From: BOKV01 sp041987205
GTDB taxonomy: Bacteria > Pseudomonadota > Alphaproteobacteria > Rhizobiales > Rhizobiaceae
Reading direction: 5' to 3'
DNA: 64,000 nt
NCBI GenBank assembly: GCA_041987205.1
Contig: JBHIWX010000003.1
Span: forward strand, 1 to 64,000
Shown here: in pieces, positions 16,155 to 23,881 of the stretch
How positions within the stretch are numbered: position 1 is the first letter of the stretch
Layout of the letters: each line of letters opens with the position of its first letter
Notes under the pieces: model-generated
The model's input: only the letters and a program-made list of their open reading frames with translations
The model's database searches: none
Told to the model about the DNA's origin: nothing
Position numbers and translations under genes: made by a program

Positions 16155-17614
16155 TCGTACTGTTCCCGGTACTTGCGGACGATGTAGAGCGCCAGAATGT
16201 TGAGCGCCAGCGTGACCACAAACAGCGTCATGCCCAGCGCGAAGGCAACCAGCGCCTCGGGAGAGGCGAAGTCGGCGTCACCGGTGAGCTGGCTGACGAT
16301 CTTGGCCGTGACGGTCGTCATGGCGTCGAACGGATTGAGCGAGAGCCGCGCGGCGGCGCCGGCGCCCAGCACCACGATCATGGTTTCACCGATGGCGCGG
16401 GAGGCGGCGAGCAGGATGGCGCCGACGATACCCGGCAGCGCCGCCGGCATGACGACCTGCTTGATCGTTTCCGAGCGGGTCGCGCCGAGACCGAGCGAGC
16501 CGTCGCGCATGGCCTGCGGGACGGCGTTGAGAATGTCATCCGACAGCGAGGAGACGAACGGGATGAGCATGATGCCCATGACCAGTCCGGCGGTCATGAC
16601 GGCGGTACCCGACTGCATCCAGCCGACGGTGCTCTCACCGAAGGCGCTGACCAGCAGCGGGCCGACGGTGAGCAGCGCGAACAGGCCATAGACGATGGTC
16701 GGGATGCCGGCGAGCACCTCGATCAGCGGCTTGGCGACATTGCGCACGATGGGGCCGGCATATTCCGACAGATAGACCGCCGCCAGCAGGCCGACGGGCA
16801 CGGCGACCGCGAGCGCGATCAGCGAAATGTAGAACGTGCCCCAGAGCAGCGGCAGGATGCCGAGTTCGGAACCGCCGCCAAAGCTCGGGCTCCAGACGGT
16901 GCCGAAGAAGAAATCGGTGGCGGGATAGAGCTGGAAGAATTCGACGGTGTTGAACACCAGCGACAGGATGATGCCGATCGTGGTCAGGATCGCGATCGAG
17001 GCCGCCGCGATCAGCAGGAACTTGATGAAGCCCTCGACGGTGTTGCGGGCGCGGAAGCGCGGCGCGATCTGGCGCAGGGCGAGCAGGAAGCCGCCGATCG
17101 ACAGCAGGCCGGCGGCGATGGCGAGGCCTGTATTGCCCCAGGCGTTGAGGGTCCGGTAATGCTGCGCGGCGCGCAGGACGACCGGGCGCACATTCGACGC
17201 CAAGGCGACGCCGACTTCGGCAAGGCGCTCGCGGAGACCGGTGAATTCGGTGCGGACGGATGCCGCCTGTTCCTCGGTCATCGTGCCGGCTTCGACCGCC
17301 GCATCGAGACCGTGGGCGACGCGCTGGACATCACTCATGAGGATGCCAAGGCTTGAGCCTTCGGATACGGCGTCAGCCGGGATCATGGAGGAGACGGCGT
17401 TCTGGACGATTAGTGGCTGGACCAGCAGCCAGACCACCATCAGCACCAATGCCGGAACGGCGGTGAAGAGCAGAACGTTGAAACCGTGATAGCCGGGAAC
17501 GGAATGCAGCTTGCGGACATCCCCCCCGACGCATGCCAGCGAGCGGCTGCGGCCCAGGAAATAGCCGATAACGGCAAGAATCAGGATCCCGATGAAAACC
17601 CAGAAAACCAGCAT
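16151..17614 (-). CDS. pstC: Phosphate ABC transporter permease PstC
   Basis: Partner membrane subunit of PstA, 487 residues, also an extended form. Two N-terminal TM helices (VFWVFIGILILAVIGYFLG and LLFTAVPALVLMVVWLLV) flank a periplasmic segment of about 90 residues before the canonical TM core. The EAA-type loop MRDGSLGLGATRSETIKQ faces PstB. The extra N-terminal part is common in alphaproteobacteria. About 109 bases separate it from pstS, with a hairpin in between. Confidence 0.94.
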   Translation of the reverse strand: MLVFWVFIGILILAVIGYFLGRSRSLACVGGDVRKLHSVPGYHGFNVLLFTAVPALVLMVVWLLVQPLIVQNAVSSMIPADAVSEGSSLGILMSDVQRVAHGLDAAVEAGTMTEEQAASVRTEFTGLRERLAEVGVALASNVRPVVLRAAQHYRTLNAWGNTGLAIAAGLLSIGGFLLALRQIAPRFRARNTVEGFIKFLLIAAASIAILTTIGIILSLVFNTVEFFQLYPATDFFFGTVWSPSFGGGSELGILPLLWGTFYISLIALAVAVPVGLLAAVYLSEYAGPIVRNVAKPLIEVLAGIPTIVYGLFALLTVGPLLVSAFGESTVGWMQSGTAVMTAGLVMGIMLIPFVSSLSDDILNAVPQAMRDGSLGLGATRSETIKQVVMPAALPGIVGAILLAASRAIGETMIVVLGAGAAARLSLNPFDAMTTVTAKIVSQLTGDADFASPEALVAFALGMTLFVVTLALNILALYIVRKYREQYE

Positions 17615-17661
17615 GACTGCCCCGCCCTGAATTGAACTGCGGTCGTTGCCGCAAAGATGCC

Positions 17662-17684
17662 GGAGGGCGGATTAACCGCCCTCC
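17662..17684 (-). terminator. Hairpin between pstS and pstC without a U-run
   Basis: A perfect 9-bp stem (GGAGGGCGG-ATTAA-CCGCCCTCC) sits between pstS and pstC. No T-run follows on the minus strand, so it more likely stabilises the pstS message or gives partial termination, raising binding protein above permease. That role is inferred from other ABC operons. Confidence 0.5.
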
Positions 17685-17723
17685 GCTTGCCCGGCCCCTC
17701 AGGATAAAGAAGCCGGAACCCGA

Positions 17724-18761
17724 TTACATGCCCATGGCGTGTTCGTCGGCGATCATCTTCTGGACAGATGCCAGTTCCGGATCGGAGACCAGGCCGTAGG
17801 CGGCCAGCGGGCCGTCCGGGCCGGCGATCTCGTCGGAGACGAAGAACTCGGCATATTCCTTCAGGCCCGGGATGACGCCGATATGCGCCTTCTTGATGTA
17901 GAAGAAGAGCGGGCGCGAAACCGGATACTCGCCCGAGGCGATGGTTTCGGTCGACGGCGCGACACCGGTCATGGTGGCGACCTTCAGCTTGTCGGTGTTG
18001 TTCTCGTAGAACGCCAGACCGAATACGCCGAGGCCGTCCTTGTTGGCGTCGATGCGGGCCAGGGTCTCTGTGTAGTCGCCGTCGATGTCGACCGACTTGC
18101 CGTCGGTACGGACCGCGATGCAGGCGTCTTCGGCGTCGTCTTCCGACATGCCGGCGTCCATCATGGCCTTCAGGGTACCGGTTTCCTCACAGCCAACGGC
18201 GAGAACCTTTTCCTCGAAGACTTCGCGGGTGCCGTGCTTGGTGCCCGGGATGAAGGCTGCGATCTCGACATTCGGCAGATCGGGATTGACGTCGGCCCAG
18301 GTCGTGTTCGAATTATCGATGACCTTACCGTCCTTGACGAGCTTGGCGCCAAGCGCGAGGAACCAGTCGGACGGGGTGAAGGCGGTGAATGCCGGGCCAT
18401 CCTTCTGGGAAGCGAAGACGATGCCGTCATAACCGATGCGGACTTCGATGATTTCCTTCACACCGGCTTCGGCACAGGCCTTGACTTCCTTTTCGCGGAT
18501 CTTGCGCGATGCATTGGCGATGTCGATCGTGTTTTCGCCAACGCCTTCACAGAAGCGCTTCAGACCGGCCGAAGAGCCGCCCGATTCGACGACCGGGGTC
18601 GGGAAATCGGTGTTTTCACCAAATGCCTCGGCAACGATGGAGGCATAGGGGAGGACGGTCGAAGAGCCGGCGATCTGTACCTGATCGCGTGCCTGCGCCT
18701 GACCGGCGGCGGCGAGCATGAGGGCGCCGGCTGCGACGCCTGCAATATGGTTGAATTTCAC
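17724..18761 (-). CDS. pstS: Phosphate-binding periplasmic protein PstS
   Basis: Periplasmic receptor of the Pst importer, 345 residues. A Sec signal peptide (MKFNHIAGVAAGALMLAAAG, probable cleavage after AQA at residue ~24) leads into QIAGSSTVLPYA, the phosphate-binding Ser/Thr loop, and ESGGSSAGLKRFCEG, the second phosphate loop. Other binding residues lie in DIANASRKI. First gene after the Pho box. Confidence 0.95.
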   Translation of the reverse strand: MKFNHIAGVAAGALMLAAAGQAQARDQVQIAGSSTVLPYASIVAEAFGENTDFPTPVVESGGSSAGLKRFCEGVGENTIDIANASRKIREKEVKACAEAGVKEIIEVRIGYDGIVFASQKDGPAFTAFTPSDWFLALGAKLVKDGKVIDNSNTTWADVNPDLPNVEIAAFIPGTKHGTREVFEEKVLAVGCEETGTLKAMMDAGMSEDDAEDACIAVRTDGKSVDIDGDYTETLARIDANKDGLGVFGLAFYENNTDKLKVATMTGVAPSTETIASGEYPVSRPLFFYIKKAHIGVIPGLKEYAEFFVSDEIAGPDGPLAAYGLVSDPELASVQKMIADEHAMGM

Positions 18762-18892
18762 GGGTTTTCTCCCTGTTTCGCGTAAACGAAGATTCGGTTC
18801 GCTGTCGTCAGCGGGGCAAAAAGACGCCTGTTGGAGTGCGGCTTGCGCCGCCCTTGACGCCGGGCACCCTAGTTCCGGGACATCTTCGTTTT

Positions 18893-18921
18893 ATGACAGG
18901 GAGTTATCGTTATCGTGACAG
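18893..18921 (-). promoter_or_regulatory. Pho box for pstS
   Basis: On the minus strand CTGTCAC (18921-18915) and CTGTCAT (18899-18893) are exactly 22 bases apart, two turns at the 11-base PhoB repeat period, with a weaker half-site ACGATAA between them and CGAAGAT after. About 10 bases after the last weak half-site is TAGGGT, a plausible -10. It lies between the phoR stop (18928) and pstS, so PhoB would drive pstSCAB-phoU-phoB, including its own gene. Confidence 0.8.
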
Positions 18922-18927
18922 TCTATC

Positions 18928-20247
18928 TCATTGATTGGAATGACTATTCTCCAATCCTCCACCGGAAGGCTTTTCCAGTGGCAGTCGAAAGGCGAAGGTC
19001 GCGCCCTCGCCGGGATCGGAAGTGATGGCCAGCCGGCTCGAATGCCGGTTGAGGATGTGCTTGACGATGGCGAGCCCGAGCCCGGTACCCTGTTTCTCGC
19101 GGCTCGACACGACATCGACGCGGTAGAAGCGTTCGGTCAGCCGCGGCTGATGCTCGGCGGCAATGCCGGGGCCGAAATCGCGTATGCGGACCTCGACAAG
19201 GCCGGCAGACCCCGGCTGGCCGGCGCGCAGGATTTCGGCGGACACATCCACCTTCCCGCCGGACTGACCGTATTTGCAGGCGTTCTCGACCAGATTCTCG
19301 GCGACCTGGATCAGTTCGTCGCGATCGCCGCGCACGGTAACCGGAGCATCGGGCAGTTGCAGCTCGATCTTCACGCCGAGATTGGCCGCCAGCGGTTCGA
19401 GCATGTTGACGACATGCCGCAGCAATTCGGCGAGGTCGACCAGCGCCTGCGGACGCATGTGCGCCTTCATCTCGATGCGGCTCAGTGACAGGAGATCGTC
19501 GATCAGCCGCGACATGCGCTCTGCCTGTTCGAGCATCAGCCCGAGGAACTTCGTGATGTTGACCGGGTCCTTCGCCGCCGGTCCCTGGATGGTCTCGATG
19601 AAGCCGCGCAGGGAGGCTAGCGGCGTACGCAGTTCGTGGCTGGCATTGGCGATGAAATCGGAGCGCATCTGCTCGGCGCGCTTGGCCTCGGTCAGGTCGA
19701 AGAAGGACAGCAGAAAGAACCCGGCCCTCGGCGGCGGAAGCGGGATCGGTGCGATGGAGATGGCGTACCAGCGGTCCTGTGGCACGTGCTCCTGATATTC
19801 CAGTTCGGCGCGCTTTCCCGAGGCGACGGCATCGGAGATCAGCCGAATGATCTCGGGCCGGCGGAACTTGTAGCTGATGGGATCGCCCGCGCGGGCCGGG
19901 CCGAAGGCTATCTCGGCCTGCGCATTGGCGTAGCGCAGCACGGCGTCGGCATCGAGGACATAGGCGGGAAAGCCGAGCGCCTCGGTCGTCGCCTTGATGG
20001 AGGTATCGGGCCAGGTCGTGCTGCGCGAGGCCATGTTGCCTCGGATGCGCGCCTGCAGGGTACGGCGCGGAAACAGCATGGCGACGCCGATCAGCGCCAC
20101 GAAACCGGCAAGGGCATAGGTCGTGCGGTGCGGTTCGAGCCAGGCGAAGACAAGGCACAGCAGACCGCCGGCGAGCAGAATCCACCGGGCCTGGTACAGG
20201 CGGTTCAGCGGCGTGCGCTCGCCCTCATGTCCGACGTTGCCGTCCAT
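18928..20247 (-). CDS. phoR: Phosphate-sensing histidine kinase PhoR
   Basis: Membrane sensor kinase of 439 residues that phosphorylates PhoB. Two close N-terminal hydrophobic segments (WILLAGGLLCLVFAWL; YALAGFVALIGVAMLF) form a hairpin with almost no periplasmic loop, as expected for a PhoR that reads PstB/PhoU rather than phosphate. A PAS domain (~residues 75-190) precedes HisKA with the phospho-His in ASHELRTPLASL (about residue 203), then HATPase motifs ENLVENACKYG, DFGPGIA and GTGLGLAI. The ATG at 20247 is chosen because the upstream 30 codons lack family similarity. Upstream of pstS on the same strand. Confidence 0.93.
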   Translation of the reverse strand: MDGNVGHEGERTPLNRLYQARWILLAGGLLCLVFAWLEPHRTTYALAGFVALIGVAMLFPRRTLQARIRGNMASRSTTWPDTSIKATTEALGFPAYVLDADAVLRYANAQAEIAFGPARAGDPISYKFRRPEIIRLISDAVASGKRAELEYQEHVPQDRWYAISIAPIPLPPPRAGFFLLSFFDLTEAKRAEQMRSDFIANASHELRTPLASLRGFIETIQGPAAKDPVNITKFLGLMLEQAERMSRLIDDLLSLSRIEMKAHMRPQALVDLAELLRHVVNMLEPLAANLGVKIELQLPDAPVTVRGDRDELIQVAENLVENACKYGQSGGKVDVSAEILRAGQPGSAGLVEVRIRDFGPGIAAEHQPRLTERFYRVDVVSSREKQGTGLGLAIVKHILNRHSSRLAITSDPGEGATFAFRLPLEKPSGGGLENSHSNQ

Positions 20248-20401
20248 AATCTCGTGCTCGTTCCACAGGTCGCTGCGCCGACAAACTGCCGGAGCGCCGG
20301 CCGTGCATAGCACAGGGACTTGCAGGTTTTGCAACAATTCGGATGGCGCTCATTGGCGCCGCGGCCTTCGGCCGACACCCGTCTTCCCATGCGCTCGCCG
20401 T

Positions 20402-20416
20402 GTACTTCCCAAGTAC
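20402..20416. promoter_or_regulatory. Dyad upstream of ppk2
   Basis: A perfect inverted repeat GTACTT-CCC-AAGTAC lies about 57 bases before the ppk2 start, just upstream of TGTAATAG, which could be a -10. No CTGTCA-type Pho box is seen here. The regulator is unknown. Confidence 0.3.
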
Positions 20417-20472
20417 CGGGCGCTGTAATAGGCTCCGCATTCGAACAGGGCCCGTAGCGGCCAAGCCAAGCA

Positions 20473-21366
20473 ATGGACCTGCCTTCCATGGACATACCCG
20501 ACGCCCCGTTCGTCGAACTCGAAATCGACGGGAAGCAGCGCAAATTCGACCTCGACGATCCGAAGCTTCCCGACTGGGTCGAGGACAACAAGCTCGCCAG
20601 CGGCGACTACCCCTATGACAAGCGTCTGGGGCGCAAATCCTATGAAAAGCAGCTCACCGATCTGCAGCGCGAACTGGTGAAGGTGCAGTACTGGCTGCAG
20701 CGCACCGGCGAGCGCATCATGATCGTGTTCGAGGGCCGCGACGCGGCGGGCAAGGGCGGCACGATCGCCCGGTTCAGGGAAAACCTCAATCCGCGCCAGG
20801 TGCGCACCGTGGCGCTTTCAAAGCCTTCCGACGTCGAGCGCGGGCAATGGTATTTCCAGCGCTATGTCGAGCACTTCCCGACCGCCGGCGAGGTCGTGCT
20901 GTTCGACCGTTCCTGGTACAACCGGGCCGGGGTGGAACCGGTCATGGGCTTTTGCACTGACGAGGAGCATCAGGCCTTTCTCGAAGAGGTGCCGCGCTTC
21001 GAACGCATGATCGTCAATGGCGGTACGCGCTTCTTCAAGTTCTGGCTCAATATCGGCCGGGAGATGCAGCTCGAGCGTTTCCACGACCGCCGGCACGACC
21101 CGCTGAAGGTCTGGAAGCTGTCGCCCATCGACATCAAGGCGCTGCAAAAATGGGGCGAGTACACCGCCATGCGCGACCGGATGTTCACCGCCACCGACAC
21201 GGCGCATGCGCCATGGACGGTGCTGCGCGCCAACGACAAGCGGCGCGCACGGCTCAATGCGATCCGCATCGTGCTCCATGCCATCGATTATTCGGGCAAG
21301 GACAGCGAGAGCATCGGCGACATCGACGACAACATCGTCTGTCCGGCGACCGGCTTTTCCGATTAA
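20473..21366 (+). CDS. ppk2: Polyphosphate kinase 2, class I
   Basis: Transfers phosphate between polyphosphate and nucleotides, usually making NTP/NDP from polyphosphate. The 297-residue single-domain protein has the PPK2 Walker A-like GRDAAGKGG (88-96), Walker B DRSWYNRAGVEPVMGFC and the lid RRHDPLKVWKLSPID. Single-domain length and the absence of a second copy place it in class I. It is divergent from phoR and next to the Pho operon, linking phosphate supply and polyphosphate use. No good ribosome-binding site is visible before either ATG (20473 or 20488). Confidence 0.93.
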   Translation: MDLPSMDIPDAPFVELEIDGKQRKFDLDDPKLPDWVEDNKLASGDYPYDKRLGRKSYEKQLTDLQRELVKVQYWLQRTGERIMIVFEGRDAAGKGGTIARFRENLNPRQVRTVALSKPSDVERGQWYFQRYVEHFPTAGEVVLFDRSWYNRAGVEPVMGFCTDEEHQAFLEEVPRFERMIVNGGTRFFKFWLNIGREMQLERFHDRRHDPLKVWKLSPIDIKALQKWGEYTAMRDRMFTATDTAHAPWTVLRANDKRRARLNAIRIVLHAIDYSGKDSESIGDIDDNIVCPATGFSD

Positions 21367-21379
21367 CCCGTTCCAGCCC

Positions 21380-21400
21380 GTCCCGGCGACCAGCCGGGAC
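21380..21400. terminator. Hairpin between ppk2 and the convergent membrane protein
   Basis: Perfect 8-bp stem GTCCCGGC-GACCA-GCCGGGAC directly after ppk2, touching the stop codon of the convergent gene. A weak T-run makes it a candidate bidirectional terminator only. Confidence 0.4.
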
Positions 21401-22578
21401 TATTCGGTGGGAAGGCGCAGCCGCGCATAGATGACATCGACGGGCTCGCCCTCGCCGGTCAGCGCGGCATCCGGCGCGATGTCGGTAGCGATCGTGAGGA
21501 AGGCTTCGCCGGCATCCGCCAGTTCGGTACCGACATTGATCGTGAAGACGATCGCCTCTGGCTGGATGCCCACCTTGAAGCGCTTGCGGCCACACAGATC
21601 CTGCCCGCCGAACTCGCAGCCCACGGCGAAGGTCGCCGGCGCAGTCGTGCCGGACTTGGCGAGGATCTCCACGGTGACACGGTCGCCCGCGATCCTCGGC
21701 AGCACGCCTTCCTGCAGGCGGACCAGAATGGGCGGCGCCTGCTGGTCGCGCGCGCCGGCCGGTCGTAGCGAAATCAGCCGGATCAGTTCCGTGTTGGACT
21801 GGCTGACGATCTCGGCCTTGCCCCTGCCGGCGATCTCGAGCGCGGTGGTGTCTTCGGGCGACAGCACGGTGATGTAGCTGGCGTCGGCATTGGTGTCCTG
21901 CTCGGCCGGGTCGACCGTTCGGGTCTGCGGCGCCGGCTCGCTTGCCTGCCAGCTTGCTAGCGATCCCAAGACCGTGGTGAACAGCGTATAGCCCAGCCAG
22001 CCGATCACGCCGAGAATGGCGACGAGCGCCAGGACGGCGATGATGCGGCGGAACACGGGCGACCCGTCGTCGTCCCGGTCGTAATCGTTGTACTCGTCGC
22101 GATAATAGTCGCGAGGCGCGGCGTGAACATCCTCGTCGTCATTGTAATCGTCGAGTTCCGGCTCGTGGCGCAACTCCGGGCGCGGCGAACTCTGCCGCGG
22201 CGCATCGGGGGCGTGAGGCTCGGGCACGAGGAGCGGTCGGCGCGCGGGCCGGACGAGGCTCGCCTCGTTGCCGGCGGGCACACCTTCCTCATATCTGCGC
22301 GCAGGCGTCACCGGGGGCCGTTCGCGGCCACGTTCGGGCTGGGGCGCGGGTTCGCGCCGCGGTGCCTGACGGCTGCGGTAGTCGGCCTCGATCCGGCGGA
22401 TCGAATCCTCCAGCGCCGCCTGCTGGCGGGTAATGACATCCGGCGACTGCGCGCCCGCCGAAGCGATCATGCGCGCAAGGGCCTTCCGCGAGGACTGGTA
22501 GACCTTCTCGCGAATGGCGGGATCGGAATCATCCTGTCGTGCCAGAGCCTGACGGATCAGCCCCTCGAATTCAGCCAA
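21400..22578 (-). CDS. Single-pass membrane protein of unknown function
   Basis: 392 residues, no function recognised. The N-terminal ~75 residues are helical (MAEFEGLIRQALARQDD...RRIEADYRSRQ) and resemble the start of other rhizobial hypothetical proteins. A Pro/Arg-rich region (~75-140) and an acidic Asp/Tyr stretch (~135-160) follow, then one TM helix (IIAVLALVAILGVIGWLGY, about residues 173-191). The C-terminal ~190 residues look like a folded extracytoplasmic beta domain with two cysteines (CEFGGQDLC). The layout suggests an anchored envelope protein. It has normal codon use. Confidence 0.8.
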   Translation of the reverse strand: MAEFEGLIRQALARQDDSDPAIREKVYQSSRKALARMIASAGAQSPDVITRQQAALEDSIRRIEADYRSRQAPRREPAPQPERGRERPPVTPARRYEEGVPAGNEASLVRPARRPLLVPEPHAPDAPRQSSPRPELRHEPELDDYNDDEDVHAAPRDYYRDEYNDYDRDDDGSPVFRRIIAVLALVAILGVIGWLGYTLFTTVLGSLASWQASEPAPQTRTVDPAEQDTNADASYITVLSPEDTTALEIAGRGKAEIVSQSNTELIRLISLRPAGARDQQAPPILVRLQEGVLPRIAGDRVTVEILAKSGTTAPATFAVGCEFGGQDLCGRKRFKVGIQPEAIVFTINVGTELADAGEAFLTIATDIAPDAALTGEGEPVDVIYARLRLPTE

Positions 22579-22825
22579 TTTTCATGCACCCCGAAAACCG
22601 CAACGCCCCGTTGAAAGCATCCAAGGATAACGTGTTTTGGACGGCACGGTGCGTTTTTTTGCCTTTTTGCCGCATCTACCCACAAGCGCCAACAATACAA
22701 TCGCGCCATTGGCCGCATGTTCCCCCGGACATTGCCCGCGGCCCACCGGCGGACGAGGGCAGCGCGACGCTGCATCGGCGGCAAAGCAAAGGACGGACCG
22801 AAGGTCAAGGGAGGACGGATCGGCG
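22579..22825. other. Gene-free stretch, upper part
   Basis: Together with the following promoter and operator this makes a gap of about 310 bases between two divergent genes. I see no gene or clear structure in this part beyond a short T-rich patch near 22660. Confidence 0.4.
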
Positions 22826-22877
22826 ATTGATCGGCGCCATCCGGCTTCGTATAAGAATGACGTTCGCGTAAACGTCA
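22826..22877 (+). promoter_or_regulatory. Promoter and operator of the nitronate monooxygenase gene
   Basis: TTGATC (22826-22831), 17 bases, TATAAG (22849-22854) make a good sigma-70 promoter. Immediately after, at the expected start site, is a perfect 7-bp inverted repeat TGACGTT-CGCGTA-AACGTCA (22858-22877). This form resembles the ACGT-core operators of regulators of fatty-acid and branched-chain acid use (TetR FadR/PsrA or MerR LiuR types). Its position over +1 suggests repression. The regulator is not in the neighbourhood. Confidence 0.62.
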
Positions 22878-22888
22878 ATTGATCGAGG

Positions 22889-23857
22889 ATGCCCGTGCCA
22901 ATTCCAGACATCATGAAAGACCGGTTGTCCGTGCCGGTCGTCGCCGCGCCGCTCTTCATCATTTCCCATCCCGAACTGACGCTGGCGCAATGCAAGGCCG
23001 GGGTCGTCGGTTCCTTCCCGGCGCTCAACGCACGGCCGATCGAGCAACTCGACGAATGGATGGACAGGCTGACGCGCGAATTGGCGGACCATGCCGCCGC
23101 CAATCCCGAGGCCAAGGTCGCGCCGTTCGCGGTCAACCACATCGTGCACCGGTCGAACACGCGGCTTCAGGAGGATCTGGAGCTCACCGTCAAATACAAG
23201 GTGCCGGTCGTCATCACCTCGCTCGGCGCCATACCGGAAGTCTATGACGCCGTGCATTCCTATGGCGGCATCGTGCTGCACGACATCATCCACGACCGCC
23301 ACGCCCACAAGGCGATCGAAAAGGGCGCGGACGGGCTGATCGCGGTCGCCACCGGCGCGGGCGGGCATGCCGGCACGCTGTCGCCCTTCGCGCTGATCCA
23401 GGAGATTCGGCAATGGTTCGACGGGCCGCTGCTGCTGTCGGGCGCCATCGCCAATGGCGGTGCGGTGCTGGCGGCGCAGGCCATGGGCGCGGACCTTGCC
23501 TATATCGGTTCGCCCTTCATCGCCACTGAGGAAGCGCGCGCCAGCGACGCCTACAAGCAGGGCATCGTGGAAGGCAGGGCCGCCGACATCGTCTACACCA
23601 ATCTGTTCACTGGCGTGCACGGCAACTATCTCAAATCGTCGATCGTCGCCTCGGGCTTCGACCCCGACAATCTGCCGGAAAGCGATCCGTCCAAGATGGA
23701 TTTCGGTTCGGGTGGCGGGTCCAAGGCCAAGGCATGGCGCGACATCTGGGGCTCGGGCCAGGGCATCGGACAGGTCGACGCCGTTGTCCCGACGGCCGAT
23801 CTGGTGGCAAGGCTCAAGGCCGAGTACGACGCCGCCAAGGCGAAGATCTGCGGTTGA
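22889..23857 (+). CDS. Nitronate monooxygenase (2-nitropropane dioxygenase family)
   Basis: FMN enzyme that oxidises alkyl nitronates such as propionate 3-nitronate. The 322-residue TIM barrel has FIISHPELTLAQCKAGVVGSF near the N-terminus, the family's catalytic-His region HDIIHDRHAHKAIEKGADG, the FMN-phosphate loop VATGAGGHAGTLSP and GADLAYIGSPFIAT. GAGG fits best with a GTG at 22895 (six-base gap), while the ATG at 22889 directly abuts it. Preceded by its own promoter and a strong operator. Some members act on other substrates, so the exact reaction is inferred. Confidence 0.88.
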   Translation: MPVPIPDIMKDRLSVPVVAAPLFIISHPELTLAQCKAGVVGSFPALNARPIEQLDEWMDRLTRELADHAAANPEAKVAPFAVNHIVHRSNTRLQEDLELTVKYKVPVVITSLGAIPEVYDAVHSYGGIVLHDIIHDRHAHKAIEKGADGLIAVATGAGGHAGTLSPFALIQEIRQWFDGPLLLSGAIANGGAVLAAQAMGADLAYIGSPFIATEEARASDAYKQGIVEGRAADIVYTNLFTGVHGNYLKSSIVASGFDPDNLPESDPSKMDFGSGGGSKAKAWRDIWGSGQGIGQVDAVVPTADLVARLKAEYDAAKAKICG

Positions 23858-23881
23858 TCCTACGGACTACCGGCGGCGGGA

